The notes under the pieces: generated by a model
The model's database searches: none
The model's input: only the letters and a program-made list of their open reading frames with translations
Told to the model about the DNA's origin: nothing
Position numbers and translations under genes: made by a program
In this document: one piece after another, positions 26,498-35,862 of the stretch
Layout: the number at the start of each line of letters is the position of its first letter
Position numbering within the stretch: position 1 is the first letter of the stretch
NCBI GenBank assembly: GCA_017405965.1
Contig: JAFQZK010000038.1
Span: forward strand, 1 to 64,000
Source: Muribaculaceae bacterium
Lineage (GTDB): Bacteria > Bacteroidota > Bacteroidia > Bacteroidales > Muribaculaceae
DNA: 64,000 nucleotides
Direction: 5' to 3'

Positions 26498-28857
26498 TGA
26501 AACTCATTGTAGAAGGTTATCCTTACTCGCCGCAAGACGTTGAACATGTGCTGCAAGGTATTGATGCCCCGCAGAACAAGGACGGCTTGGTGCGTGTAAA
26601 CTATGTGGGCTACTTCTACAACAAGCGGCTGAACGATTGTGTTTTCTTCCTTCCCAAGGTCGTTATCAACGAGAATCGTCAGTTGCTCGACCGCTACACG
26701 CCCGAGGAGCTGATTGACGTTGAACGCTGCAAGCGCATGCGGCGCGAAGACCGGGATTTCATCTACGGCCTATCTGTTTGGATTTATCGAGCCATACGCC
26801 AGTTCCAACTCCTCAATGAGGAGAGCGATATCGTGTACGTCAACACCTATTCCAGGCTTGATGGTTCAAGTAATCGTGTTAACAACACACTGCTTGACGT
26901 GATCTTGTCGCTCATTAGGTTCAACAATGAGAACCATGACTTCTTCATGTTTATCATGAAGAATATCCATAGCGGATACAACAAAATCAACTGGACGAAA
27001 ACCATGGCCCGCAATAGGGCTGTCATGCAGAGAGGCAGGCCCGTGTATGTGGAATTGGTAAACAAGAAGAAACAGATTAACTTTGATGAGGAACTGCTCA
27101 TTATCTACTACTCGACACTCAACCACATCCAGGAGCGATATGGCTTCCGCACTGACATCGATGGCAATTATGAATTGATTACTGGTAACGAGTTCAAGCG
27201 GTGGCTAAACGGTTATGGAAAACTACGCCTGCGTCAAATCAAGTACAAATACTTCAGCGACAAGGCGCTTGTCCTGTGGAAACACTGCTATGCCTTCTTT
27301 GACCTAGCGCAACTGATTAACTCGTCACGACAGCAGAGTGACTACATGCTCGTCAAGAACTTCAATATTGTGTTTGAGGCGATGATTGACGAGCTGTTGA
27401 GCGACGATGACCTAAAGAAGTCAGAATTGAAGAATCAGCCCGACGGCAAGTTGGTTGACCACATCTATGCTTACGACGGACTGATTAATGATGACGAGCG
27501 CATCTATTATATCGGCGACTCGAAGTATTACAAACTGGGTGAAGCCATCGGCCCCAACTCAGTGTACAAGCAGTACACTTATGCTCGCAACGTTATCCAG
27601 TATAACCTGAAACTCTTCTTGCGGGATGAGAAAGATGAATTCGGACGAGGCAAAGGTGCCGGAACCGAGTACCTCATTTATCGTGACCCGGATACAGAGG
27701 GCTACAACATCACCCCAAACTTCTTTATCAGCGCTAGGCTGAATAAAGATTACGACTATGATGACCCAGAGCTGACGTTTATTGGTGACGAACCGCCATT
27801 GAAGCACTTTGAGAATCGCCTCTTTGATCGCGATACCTTGCTGTTGCAGCGCTACAATGTGAACTTCCTGTTTGTCGTTGCCCTCTATGCAGGGGACAAC
27901 GACTATGCCAAAGGCGAGTTCAAAAAGTTCGCGCAGCACAAGTTCAGGGAAGAAATCATCAAGTATCTCCAGAAGCACTACCAGTTCTTCTCGCTGCAGA
28001 AACGGCCAGATAACACTGAGTCACTGCAACAGGTCATCAATAGCCACTTCAGGGACATCATCGGCAGAACATTCCGCCCGTATAGCGACAACGATATCCT
28101 GTACCTCTCCTGCGAGTCGAATAAGAAATACCGAGAGAGTAACCTAGCTCTGTTGTCGCAGCTCAGTGACGATTTCATCATCCGTGACTATAAATTGGGC
28201 ACTGATCCTCGAGATGCCATCAATCATTATACCATCGTGTTCGGCCAAGCTCGTAAGCAAGCTGGTGGTGAAGTGCCTCCTCGCAAATTCACATTGCAGG
28301 ATCTCGCAGACGAGAACTTTCTTATCGGTGGCTATCGCTCCGAGAAGAATCAGTTGCAATGGATACTTGAGCACAAGGAGTATAACGTGCGTGCAAGTGT
28401 GACAAGGCGCGGTAGTGTCGGACGTATTCGCGAGAAGGCTATTGCTGCACGTGTGCTCGTGCTATATAATATTAATGCACCAAAGCAAACGCCTAAAGTT
28501 TATCTATTGGCAGGCCATCGTCAGGTTAAGTCCTTGACCATGCAAAAGATGGGTTATGAAACCCCTGAGGGCGATTATCTGCTATATGAATTGGCATGGG
28601 AACTTCCTTTCGAAACGTTCAACGTTCTCAAGGTAATCAATTATGCCCGCATCGTTGAGATGGAACGCCGTCGCAAGCGCCATTTGGACCTTTCTGAAGG
28701 ATGGGAAGACAAATGGTACGGTACACCACTTTATTATAAGGGGCATGAAATCCAACGAATCCTGCAAGGACTTCCTGCTAAAGAATTAAGCTATCGGCAA
28801 GCCTATCACGAGAACATCATGGCAGCATCTAATGATAGTGCGAAAACAGATAAGTGA
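26497..28857 (+). CDS. McrC/LlaJI-like restriction nuclease subunit
   Basis: The 786-residue protein overlaps the McrB-like gene by one base. A PD-(D/E)xK-type core is visible around residues 322-345 (LVDHIYAYDGL ... RIYYIGDSKYYK, i.e. D...DxK), followed by VYKQYTYARNVIQYNLKLFL. N-terminal residues 1-300 are helical. The C-terminal third (KFTLQDLADENFLIGGYRSE, INAPKQTPKVYLLAGHRQV) may form a target-binding domain. It resembles the nuclease partner of LlaJI-type systems, in which an McrB-like motor and this subunit cut on command of a linked methyltransferase. Assignment of the active site is by eye. Confidence 0.75.
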   Translation: MKLIVEGYPYSPQDVEHVLQGIDAPQNKDGLVRVNYVGYFYNKRLNDCVFFLPKVVINENRQLLDRYTPEELIDVERCKRMRREDRDFIYGLSVWIYRAIRQFQLLNEESDIVYVNTYSRLDGSSNRVNNTLLDVILSLIRFNNENHDFFMFIMKNIHSGYNKINWTKTMARNRAVMQRGRPVYVELVNKKKQINFDEELLIIYYSTLNHIQERYGFRTDIDGNYELITGNEFKRWLNGYGKLRLRQIKYKYFSDKALVLWKHCYAFFDLAQLINSSRQQSDYMLVKNFNIVFEAMIDELLSDDDLKKSELKNQPDGKLVDHIYAYDGLINDDERIYYIGDSKYYKLGEAIGPNSVYKQYTYARNVIQYNLKLFLRDEKDEFGRGKGAGTEYLIYRDPDTEGYNITPNFFISARLNKDYDYDDPELTFIGDEPPLKHFENRLFDRDTLLLQRYNVNFLFVVALYAGDNDYAKGEFKKFAQHKFREEIIKYLQKHYQFFSLQKRPDNTESLQQVINSHFRDIIGRTFRPYSDNDILYLSCESNKKYRESNLALLSQLSDDFIIRDYKLGTDPRDAINHYTIVFGQARKQAGGEVPPRKFTLQDLADENFLIGGYRSEKNQLQWILEHKEYNVRASVTRRGSVGRIREKAIAARVLVLYNINAPKQTPKVYLLAGHRQVKSLTMQKMGYETPEGDYLLYELAWELPFETFNVLKVINYARIVEMERRRKRHLDLSEGWEDKWYGTPLYYKGHEIQRILQGLPAKELSYRQAYHENIMAASNDSAKTDK

Positions 28858-29306
28858 TGCTATCGGTCAATAAAAACATATTGTACTACGAGTTCCGTTT
28901 TAGCCACCTGTCAACCGCCAAAAGTGGAAGCAAGGTGGCACCACATAAGCCGTTGTTACTATTGTCCGTTATTGACCTAATTGAGACAGGCATCATCAAT
29001 TCATCGATCATTGAGTTGAGCGATGCACTTGTCGAATCCTTCAAGCGCAACGCCGACATATACGCTTCCGGCATTGAGCATTTCAAGCCCAATATCGGAA
29101 TGCCGTTCTTCTATATGCGAAGCGAGCCCTTCTGGGAACTCATCCCCAAGGTTGATGGCGTCACACCCGTGGCAAACACCATCCCCTCGCTCCGCAAGCA
29201 CTACTCGCACGCTAGGATTGACGATGAACTGTATCAGCTACTACAAGATCCAGCCTCCGCCCAACCCTTGCGACGAGTCCTAATAGAAACATATCTTACC
29301 AAATAG
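28857..29306 (+). CDS. Solitary sulfur-binding-like domain (N-terminal domain of ScoMcrA-type HNH nucleases)
   Basis: The 149-residue protein contains VAPHKPLLLLSVIDLIETGI, LSDALVESFKRNADI, PNIGMPFFYMRSEPFWELIP and a C-terminal DDELYQLLQDPASAQPLRRV. This matches the N-terminal domain found before HNH nucleases in ScoMcrA-type enzymes, which in ScoMcrA reads phosphorothioate DNA. Here the chain ends after that domain (VLIETYLTK) and the HNH nuclease part is absent. The start ATG overlaps the previous stop (TGATG). It may be a detached reader feeding the McrBC-like nuclease. Confidence 0.75.
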   Translation: MLSVNKNILYYEFRFSHLSTAKSGSKVAPHKPLLLLSVIDLIETGIINSSIIELSDALVESFKRNADIYASGIEHFKPNIGMPFFYMRSEPFWELIPKVDGVTPVANTIPSLRKHYSHARIDDELYQLLQDPASAQPLRRVLIETYLTK

Positions 29307-29316
29307 AATTGCTGTT

Positions 29317-29715
29317 ATGACATATTGGATTAAATCAAATAGTGCAACGGATTTCAATCTTGATGCATGGATGAGAGATCATAGTGAAGTCTCGTGGAGA
29401 AGAACCAATCTATTTGAAGTCGGTGACATCGTGTTCATGTATGCTACAGCTCCAGTTCAACGCTTGACATATGTATTCCGCGTTGAAAAACTGTTTGTAA
29501 CCCCACCGGCTGAGCAATCACTTTATTGGGGAAAAAGTCGAAAGGTGTTGAAACCTGTTCAGCACGATTTGCTGAGGTTGGTTCAACGCATCCCTCACGA
29601 CAAAAAACTAAGTCTACTTGATTTACAACAACGTGGCGTAACTGGAAGACTGCAAGGAGGACGGAAAGTCACAGGTCATTTATTGGAATACATCCTCAGC
29701 GAGATAGAGAAGTAA
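29317..29715 (+). CDS. EVE-domain-like modified-base reader
   Basis: The 132-residue protein has the EVE/PUA-like pattern: MTYWIKSNSATDFNLDAWM, FEVGDIVFMYATAP, LTYVFRVEKLF, YWGKSRKVLKPVQHDLLRLV and a C-terminal RLQGGRKVTGHLLEYIL. EVE domains bind modified bases and often occur fused or next to McrB-type motors. It is eleven bases from the solitary sulfur-binding-like gene and probably acts with the same complex. Confidence 0.8.
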   Translation: MTYWIKSNSATDFNLDAWMRDHSEVSWRRTNLFEVGDIVFMYATAPVQRLTYVFRVEKLFVTPPAEQSLYWGKSRKVLKPVQHDLLRLVQRIPHDKKLSLLDLQQRGVTGRLQGGRKVTGHLLEYILSEIEK

Positions 29716-29735
29716 CCACATTTAACATCCCGAAC

Positions 29736-30953
29736 ATGAACTATCTAGATCTTCAAAGAGCAAAAGAGACATTTCAACTTGAAAGTTTGGAGAATGAGCG
29801 CCAGGTGTTGTATCAAGTGCGGCACAAGTTTGTCAAGATGTTCTCACCCAAATTCATCGCTAATATGTCCATTGATGATTATGTTTATGGTAAGGGAGAG
29901 GACACCTTTTGCTATAAGCTGGAACGCACACTGGCAAATTTAGGCTCAATAAACACCCGATTTGGATATAAAAAGTTCGGAGTGTGGTGGTCGAAAGATG
30001 AAGGCTCGTATAAGTTTGACCCATTGTTCGGGAAGACATATCTAGAAGCATTCGAAAACGTCAGGAAGGCATTGCTGAAACTTCTTGAAGATGGTGCTGC
30101 AGAAGATGATAAATCAATCAGCACATGCCCAATTTATTCATTAGTACTTGGTAAAATTCTGTCTGTTTACTATCCGGAAAAATACCTTAACATATTCTCA
30201 AGCAGACATCTTAACCATTATCTCATATCACTTGATCTGGATACCAAAGAATTAATGGGTAAACATCCCATATACAAAGGCAAACGGCTACTTGAATTCA
30301 AGAACAATGACCCGGATATGAAGAATTGGTCGGTTGATATGTTTGCAGTATTCCTTTGGGGGCACTACCCCAAAGACCCTCGGTTACAGGAGGGTGGCGC
30401 TATCAAATCGAAGCATAAACAACCAGTTTTTACAACAATAACAAAACCTGATTTCATCAACCTCCAGATTGTTTCAGGACAACATGCGACGTCACAAGCG
30501 GCCACTGGAACTAAATCAAAACCAGATTATGAGGCCTTGGAACGCCGCAACAAGCTTCTTGGCGATCGAGGAGAGCATGCGGTTGAACTCGCCGAAATCA
30601 ACAGACTGATGAAAGAACAAAAGATTCCTGAAGCCGAAGCCAAAAGACGTGTCAATAGAGTATCGTTAATAAGTGACTCTTATGGCTACGATATTATTTC
30701 TCAGAACGCTGATGGATCTCCAAGATATATTGAGGTGAAGGCGACCCAAGGCAACCCAGGCGATATGGAATTCTTCTACACGGCCAATGAATATGCGGCT
30801 GCTCTAAAATATAAGGAGGCATATTACATTTACGTCGTGTATGATATATGCTCCACGAAACCTAAGATTTGGCCAATCCCGAATCCTTTCATTGGCAATA
30901 ATAGGTTAGAACTAGTGCCTATCAAATACAGAGTTAAAATCAACACGAAATAA
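29736..30953 (+). CDS. Protein with C-terminal DUF3883 (PD-(D/E)xK-like) domain
   Basis: The 405-residue product has an N-terminal part of about 240 residues rich in charged and aromatic residues (YYPEKYLNIFSSRHLNHYLI), then a DUF3883-type domain: LLGDRGEHAVELAEINRLM, LISDSYGYDIISQNADGS, RYIEVKATQGNPG and FFYTANEYAAALKYKEAYYI. The E(V)K and upstream D fit a nuclease-like core; DUF3883 proteins are frequent in McrBC-type defence loci. It closes the restriction run; a 136-base gap with a new promoter follows. Confidence 0.8.
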   Translation: MNYLDLQRAKETFQLESLENERQVLYQVRHKFVKMFSPKFIANMSIDDYVYGKGEDTFCYKLERTLANLGSINTRFGYKKFGVWWSKDEGSYKFDPLFGKTYLEAFENVRKALLKLLEDGAAEDDKSISTCPIYSLVLGKILSVYYPEKYLNIFSSRHLNHYLISLDLDTKELMGKHPIYKGKRLLEFKNNDPDMKNWSVDMFAVFLWGHYPKDPRLQEGGAIKSKHKQPVFTTITKPDFINLQIVSGQHATSQAATGTKSKPDYEALERRNKLLGDRGEHAVELAEINRLMKEQKIPEAEAKRRVNRVSLISDSYGYDIISQNADGSPRYIEVKATQGNPGDMEFFYTANEYAAALKYKEAYYIYVVYDICSTKPKIWPIPNPFIGNNRLELVPIKYRVKINTK

Positions 30954-31028
30954 AATATGATTGAGGCATAGAGTAGAGAACATCCCAACGTGCCGATAAA
31001 AGCGAAAAGAATTATAGCGCGTCATTAT

Positions 31029-31063
31029 GCGAACATAGGGTTCGCAAATTACTGGTTTCTTTG
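31029..31063 (+). promoter_or_regulatory. WYL-regulon operator and promoter 1
   Basis: A perfect palindrome GCGAAC-ATAGG-GTTCGC (31029-31045) lies 15 bases before the TTTG of the -7 box (TTTCTTTG, 31056-31063). The same 17-bp layout and the same spacing recur at 34990, 35811 and 38453. It would control the propeller/WYL operon. Confidence 0.8.
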
Positions 31064-31089
31064 CATGCAAAAATTAATCGAATCACAAT

Positions 31090-33933
31090 ATGGCAACTAT
31101 TCATCCATACAAAGGTTACCTGAACACTGAGTTCCAATTGTTTTCACGAAATAATGAGCCCGTCTCTTTTGTTATTATTCGGAGTGATGACTCATCTAAT
31201 AAGATTGAAGGGACACTTGAACCCAATGTGCCCCAAAGACTCAGGATGTCGCATTCTGGGGAGTATAATATTCATTTCGACGATAATTCAGAAGCTGAAT
31301 TTATTGTTGAAGAAGGTTATAAACTCGGAGGCGGTCATTTCAAGAATGCCTTTGTTTTTGATAACTGTCCTTGGGGCTTCGTGGTGATGCACGATCGCAC
31401 ATACTTCCATAATAGGGAAACTGGTGAAGAATATGTTGAATTCATATCACCGGATACGATTATTGAAGTGTCCCAAGATTATGTTCTCTTCAAAAACAAC
31501 GGGCAACAGGAAGTAACGCTATATTCACTTCATGATCAAAAGCCAGTAATTTGCGCAAGTGATATCCTTTATCATAACCCTTGCTTTCTTGTTTGGAGCG
31601 AGAGCCATGATGATAATCAGTCCAAGGATATTATTGTTTACTCGATCAACAAAAAATCCATTCTCATAAGAGATAGTTATTCTCATATATCTATTGACAC
31701 TCAGAATGGACGCATTTACTATGTAAACAATAACCAGGTACAATCAATCAACCTAAGTTCTGATGAGAACTTTACTCATGAACCGTTGATAATTAAGGGA
31801 ACATTCGCAGCATTTGCCCAAACAGTTTATGCAGTGTTTATTGAAGCTTCTCATAGCAGAAAGAACTTGGTTGTTTATAATCTAGATACACGTGAAGAAA
31901 GAGGCAGAATAATGGTTTCTGGCCACATTTCTCGTCTTAATGACGCCATATTTATAGACATTCACGAAAGACATCGATCAATTCATACTTTTGATTTAAA
32001 AGTGTCAGGCTTTCCTGAGGCCATAATTTCTGCCGAATATATTGAGTTTGATATCTATCCATGTGAAGAAGATGTTTTTTATAAAGAAACACATATAAAA
32101 GTTTCATCTGAAGCGTATGGTTTCCAGGAAAACTCTGTTCTTAAATCTACCAGTACAGAACTGTTAGAAGCAATTAATTCTTGCCAACATGCGGTTCTAA
32201 CAGATGGTTTTTTTTGTATTTATGGCGCTTCGGAATCTGTTGTCATCCCCCTTAGATACCGTCATCGTTTATGCCATAAAGAATCAGGAAGAATTCATTC
32301 TTACCAAAACATGTTGGTTTTAGAAGAGGACAACTCTTTTACTCAACTTAACCAACATGGTTTTTGGCAAACACGTATTGAGCAGAAAGGCGACTTCAGG
32401 TTATATGAAGATTATGGGATCATACTTGATAAAGACTCCCAAGAAATCGCAAACAATAGAACACTTGGGAAGTTTATTACTAGGAATCAACAAAAAGGTT
32501 ACGTCAGAACCAATAATGCTTTTATCAGATCTGATGGTACTGTATTACGAACTCAGAATATTGAAGAAATACCCTCAAATTTATCACCCAAATTCAGATT
32601 TGGCATAGATTTGATAAATAATGAGGTTTATATTTCTCAATTTATGGGTAAGTATTCCGGCTATACTAGGCGCAAAATATTGAGCGAATTATTTGATGCG
32701 TCATCATACGCAAATGTATTGTTCTGTGAAGACGGTCATAAGATATTATACCAGAACAACAAGGTATTCACATTGTTTGATGTAGACACAGCCGAAATAA
32801 CAGAATTTGATAATCTCCATTTTGTAAGACATATCAATGGATCCAGACCATTATTCAGATTAGACCAGCACCGACAAGCCATCCTTATCAATCCGGTAAC
32901 TGGTCTGCGGATTGATTTTGATTTAATCTCAAATTATAAGTTCATCAGCCCTAATGGTGAATTATATGCAGATAACAAGCTTGAACAATACATAGAATAT
33001 TATAATAGAATTTCAAAGGAAGTCGTTAAATCGCAAGAATATAACGAACTTAGTGAACTATTGGATTTCCCTACATTCAACTGGACAAGCAGGGAAGACC
33101 ATGATATGAAGAAAGAAGAGGCATTAAAAGCTCGCAAGGATTTCATTTCTGAGCATCAGGACTATTTTGATGAATTGCCTGAAGAAAGTAAAAGAGGTCT
33201 CTTGACAATACCATTATTCGTCAATGTCTTTGTTATAGAGAAACGTGGCGTTGCTCTAATTCGTAAGATAAACACGAAAGAAGTGTACCGTAAAATACCA
33301 TTAGGGCCTCCCCTTAAGTATATTAATTATGCAGCTTTCTCTTATGACAATAGATATGTAGCCATTGCTGGCTGTTATCCATTAGGTGCAGGGGGAGGAC
33401 TATATTTGATTTATGATCTCATTAAACAAGTTGTTATATGCCAAACAACGACATCTAAGGCCGTTTGGACTGCCGCCTTTACTAAGGGTGGAGCAATTGC
33501 CGCCTATACCAGCGATCCTATTTCATTTTTTGCTTCATCAGAAGGCTCCTATTCCGAGTCAATTCAAAACGAAAACATTATTAATGGATATAATTTCCTA
33601 TCGTTTAGTCCAGATGGTAAGTACTTCGCTTGTTCGCAACAAGGCTACATCTCATACCGAAAAGCGAATGGCGAGACGAGAGCAAACTGGGGGCATCAAC
33701 CTTCATCTCTTGTAAGTATTAGAAAAACAAACGATCCCAAAGAAGAGATTGTTAAATTTGAAGATTTATCAGATTATACCATTGGTAATAGCAAAGGAAT
33801 TGCAGACACATTCAGTGCTCAATCTGTTGCATCTGTTTCATTCTCGAATGACAACAAGCAAATAATGATGGTAGGAAATGATGGAATCGTAATAATTAGA
33901 AACCTGTATCTAGATAGATATGCCAGCGAATAA
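31090..33933 (+). CDS. Large beta-propeller (WD40-like) protein of a defence regulon
   Basis: The 947-residue soluble protein has no signal peptide. After a short N-terminal beta region (LEPNVPQRLRMSHSGEYNIH) it contains many strand-turn-strand units. The clearest are C-terminal and WD40-like: INYAAFSYDNRYVAIAGCYP, YNFLSFSPDGKYFACSQQGY and SVASVSFSNDNKQIMMVGND. A helical insert lies at about 635-710 (SREDHDMKKEEALKARKDFI). Propellers of this size act as sensors or scaffolds. No catalytic motif is visible. Its last 14 bases overlap the WYL gene, so it is translationally coupled to the regulator. Confidence 0.75.
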   Translation: MATIHPYKGYLNTEFQLFSRNNEPVSFVIIRSDDSSNKIEGTLEPNVPQRLRMSHSGEYNIHFDDNSEAEFIVEEGYKLGGGHFKNAFVFDNCPWGFVVMHDRTYFHNRETGEEYVEFISPDTIIEVSQDYVLFKNNGQQEVTLYSLHDQKPVICASDILYHNPCFLVWSESHDDNQSKDIIVYSINKKSILIRDSYSHISIDTQNGRIYYVNNNQVQSINLSSDENFTHEPLIIKGTFAAFAQTVYAVFIEASHSRKNLVVYNLDTREERGRIMVSGHISRLNDAIFIDIHERHRSIHTFDLKVSGFPEAIISAEYIEFDIYPCEEDVFYKETHIKVSSEAYGFQENSVLKSTSTELLEAINSCQHAVLTDGFFCIYGASESVVIPLRYRHRLCHKESGRIHSYQNMLVLEEDNSFTQLNQHGFWQTRIEQKGDFRLYEDYGIILDKDSQEIANNRTLGKFITRNQQKGYVRTNNAFIRSDGTVLRTQNIEEIPSNLSPKFRFGIDLINNEVYISQFMGKYSGYTRRKILSELFDASSYANVLFCEDGHKILYQNNKVFTLFDVDTAEITEFDNLHFVRHINGSRPLFRLDQHRQAILINPVTGLRIDFDLISNYKFISPNGELYADNKLEQYIEYYNRISKEVVKSQEYNELSELLDFPTFNWTSREDHDMKKEEALKARKDFISEHQDYFDELPEESKRGLLTIPLFVNVFVIEKRGVALIRKINTKEVYRKIPLGPPLKYINYAAFSYDNRYVAIAGCYPLGAGGGLYLIYDLIKQVVICQTTTSKAVWTAAFTKGGAIAAYTSDPISFFASSEGSYSESIQNENIINGYNFLSFSPDGKYFACSQQGYISYRKANGETRANWGHQPSSLVSIRKTNDPKEEIVKFEDLSDYTIGNSKGIADTFSAQSVASVSFSNDNKQIMMVGNDGIVIIRNLYLDRYASE

Positions 33934-35008
33934 GAATGCAATGACTCGTTATATGATACTGGACGAGCTTTTGAGCAACCAGTATCACGACTACTCACTC
34001 GATGATTTGACCGAAGAAGTGAGTCGCAGACTGTCGGAAATGTATTCCGATACAAAGGGTGTGGTGCGTCGAACTATTGAAAAAGACATCAATTACCTTG
34101 AGTATGAGGGTCCGTTTTTGGTTGAAATAGAGCGCAGGTGGGTACCATGTGCCAACAAAGAAACCGGCAAGACTACAAGCAAAAAATGTTTAAGATATAA
34201 GGATCCTTCCTTCTCAATTTTTAAGAAAGAGCTGTCTGTCGACGAGAAGCTACTTCTAAAAGAGGCGTTTTCATTGCTCGGCCAATTTGACGGGCTACCG
34301 AACCTTGATGCGCTTGAGAAACTCAGACTGAGTTTGGATATGGGCGAGAAGGAAGATCGCCATATTATATCTTTTACCAAGAATCCTCTTGAGAATTCCA
34401 ATCTGCTTGGTGAGCTGTTCACTGCCATATCCCATAAGCAGGTTATAGAATTGGAATACCATACATTCTCAAGACCAGATGAAAAACGTCATGTGGTCAT
34501 CCATCCTTATCTGCTTAAAGAGTATAATCGACGCTGGTTCCTGATAGCTGCGGCTGACAGTGACCAAAAGATCCTCAACTTTAGCTTGGATCGTATTAAT
34601 GGAGTGAAACCATTGGGTGGATATGAATTCATTCAACCGCAGAATGACTTGAGGGAACGCTTCGAAGATATAATTGGGGTAACAATCTATGAGGACAGTC
34701 CGGTATATAAGATATACTTTTGGGTTTCAGAGGGATCAAAAAGTTATGTCTCGACAAAGCCTCTTCACGACTCTCAACGCTGTCTGAAAGGCGACAACGA
34801 ATCGGAATTTAGAAAACGATTCCCAATGCTTAAAGATGGGGCTTTCTTTCGCATTGACTGCAAAGAAAACTATGAGTTAATCCGTGAACTTACTGCGTTT
34901 GGAAATGACCTTATTGTTCTTGAACCATCAGGAATCCAGGATGCAGTATATGAACGTATCAAATCATTGCAAGATGATTATCTAAAAATACGAACAAAGA
35001 ATTCGTAA
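33920..35008 (+). CDS. WYL-domain transcriptional regulator (candidate regulator of four local operons)
   Basis: The 362-residue protein has an N-terminal winged-helix domain (ILDELLSNQYHDYSLDDLTE, TKGVVRRTIEKDINYLE), a linker, a central WYL domain (about 170-245: KQVIELEYHTFSRPDEKRHV, HPYLLKEYNRRWFLIAAADS, LDRI) and a C-terminal WCX-type extension. WYL regulators of defence islands (BrxR/CapW type) bind palindromes and are released by a nucleotide-like signal. Four identical-spacing palindromes flank this gene, so it is the natural candidate binder. A truncated paralogue lies at 51086. Confidence 0.9.
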   Translation: MPANKNAMTRYMILDELLSNQYHDYSLDDLTEEVSRRLSEMYSDTKGVVRRTIEKDINYLEYEGPFLVEIERRWVPCANKETGKTTSKKCLRYKDPSFSIFKKELSVDEKLLLKEAFSLLGQFDGLPNLDALEKLRLSLDMGEKEDRHIISFTKNPLENSNLLGELFTAISHKQVIELEYHTFSRPDEKRHVVIHPYLLKEYNRRWFLIAAADSDQKILNFSLDRINGVKPLGGYEFIQPQNDLRERFEDIIGVTIYEDSPVYKIYFWVSEGSKSYVSTKPLHDSQRCLKGDNESEFRKRFPMLKDGAFFRIDCKENYELIRELTAFGNDLIVLEPSGIQDAVYERIKSLQDDYLKIRTKNS

Positions 35009-35024
35009 ATATCACTGAAATTTG
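34990..35024 (+). promoter_or_regulatory. WYL-regulon operator and promoter 2
   Basis: ACGAAC-AAAGA-ATTCGT (34990-35006) is palindromic at five of six arm positions. The TTTG of the -7 box (GAAATTTG) starts exactly 15 bases after its end. It overlaps the 3' end of the WYL gene and precedes the 242-residue gene. Confidence 0.75.
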
Positions 35025-35052
35025 CAACGTCAAATATTAAAATCATTCTAAG

Positions 35053-35781
35053 ATGGAGCTATATTACGACAAAACCAGCCAGAAATTGGCTATGATTAAA
35101 AGTGATACGAACGAGTTGGTTTTCGAATCTGAAGTAATTATCGGCAGGCACAGATTCAAAGACATTAATTGTGGCTGTTTTTGCATTAGAAGTTGGACAA
35201 ACTTTTATCCCACCTCACCACATCGTGAATATATCTGGATAGATATTTTTGTTCATGGGGCTTTTTTCTTGCCTATATCTGAGGCTTATGCAAATGGAAA
35301 ATTTGACAAAAGTCGACTTCCTCATGCAGATTGGAGGGATGATGCGAACAAATCTTTTCATTCGATTATTTGCACCAATCATGATAAATCATGGAATGGT
35401 GAATATGAATATGAGTTAGTATCAGCATTCGCACAGGCTCGCGATTTCTGTAATGATTATCAAGAAAGAATGCTTCGTGAAGTCCAAAAATTGATGTCAC
35501 ACTTTGACGCAAATGAGATGAAAGATAATCCATATTTTTTAGGTTCCCTGCTTCGACTGACCGACAAGTGGTATAAGGCTAGCCCAGAGATCACTCCTCT
35601 TATTCAGCCTTTTTTGGACAACTACTGTTATGAAAGAATGGCATCATTGATTAATAAACTACAAAACCGAGATTATCCGTCAGCTGCGAGTATAAACATT
35701 GCGGAATTAATCAAAAACGGAGATCTTTATTGGAACCACATTAAGAGCCATTTATTACCTGAGCAAGAGAATAAAGAATAA
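35053..35781 (+). CDS. Unrecognised 242-residue protein in the WYL regulon
   Basis: The product begins MELYYDKTSQKLAMIKSDTN and contains a Cys/aromatic patch (FKDINCGCFCIRSWTNFYPT), an acidic amphipathic helix (AFAQARDFCNDYQERMLREV) and a helical C-terminus. It has no signal peptide or membrane segment. It is monocistronic between operator 2 and the retron promoter. Its position beside the retron makes it a possible retron accessory protein, but operator logic suggests an independent unit in the same regulon. Confidence 0.7.
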   Translation: MELYYDKTSQKLAMIKSDTNELVFESEVIIGRHRFKDINCGCFCIRSWTNFYPTSPHREYIWIDIFVHGAFFLPISEAYANGKFDKSRLPHADWRDDANKSFHSIICTNHDKSWNGEYEYELVSAFAQARDFCNDYQERMLREVQKLMSHFDANEMKDNPYFLGSLLRLTDKWYKASPEITPLIQPFLDNYCYERMASLINKLQNRDYPSAASINIAELIKNGDLYWNHIKSHLLPEQENKE

Positions 35782-35810
35782 TAAGGGCGAGGTTGCAAAA
35801 ATCATTCAAC

Positions 35811-35845
35811 CTGAATATAGAATTCGCAAAAGGGTATTACCTTTG
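35811..35845 (+). promoter_or_regulatory. WYL-regulon operator and promoter 3 (retron)
   Basis: CTGAAT-ATAGA-ATTCGC (35811-35827) has an intact right arm and a weaker left arm. The TTTG of a strong -7 box (TACCTTTG, 35838-35845) starts exactly 15 bases after it. Transcription would begin near 35852, about ten bases before the retron a1 repeat. Confidence 0.7.
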
Positions 35846-35862
35846 TAACATAAAAGAAAACG

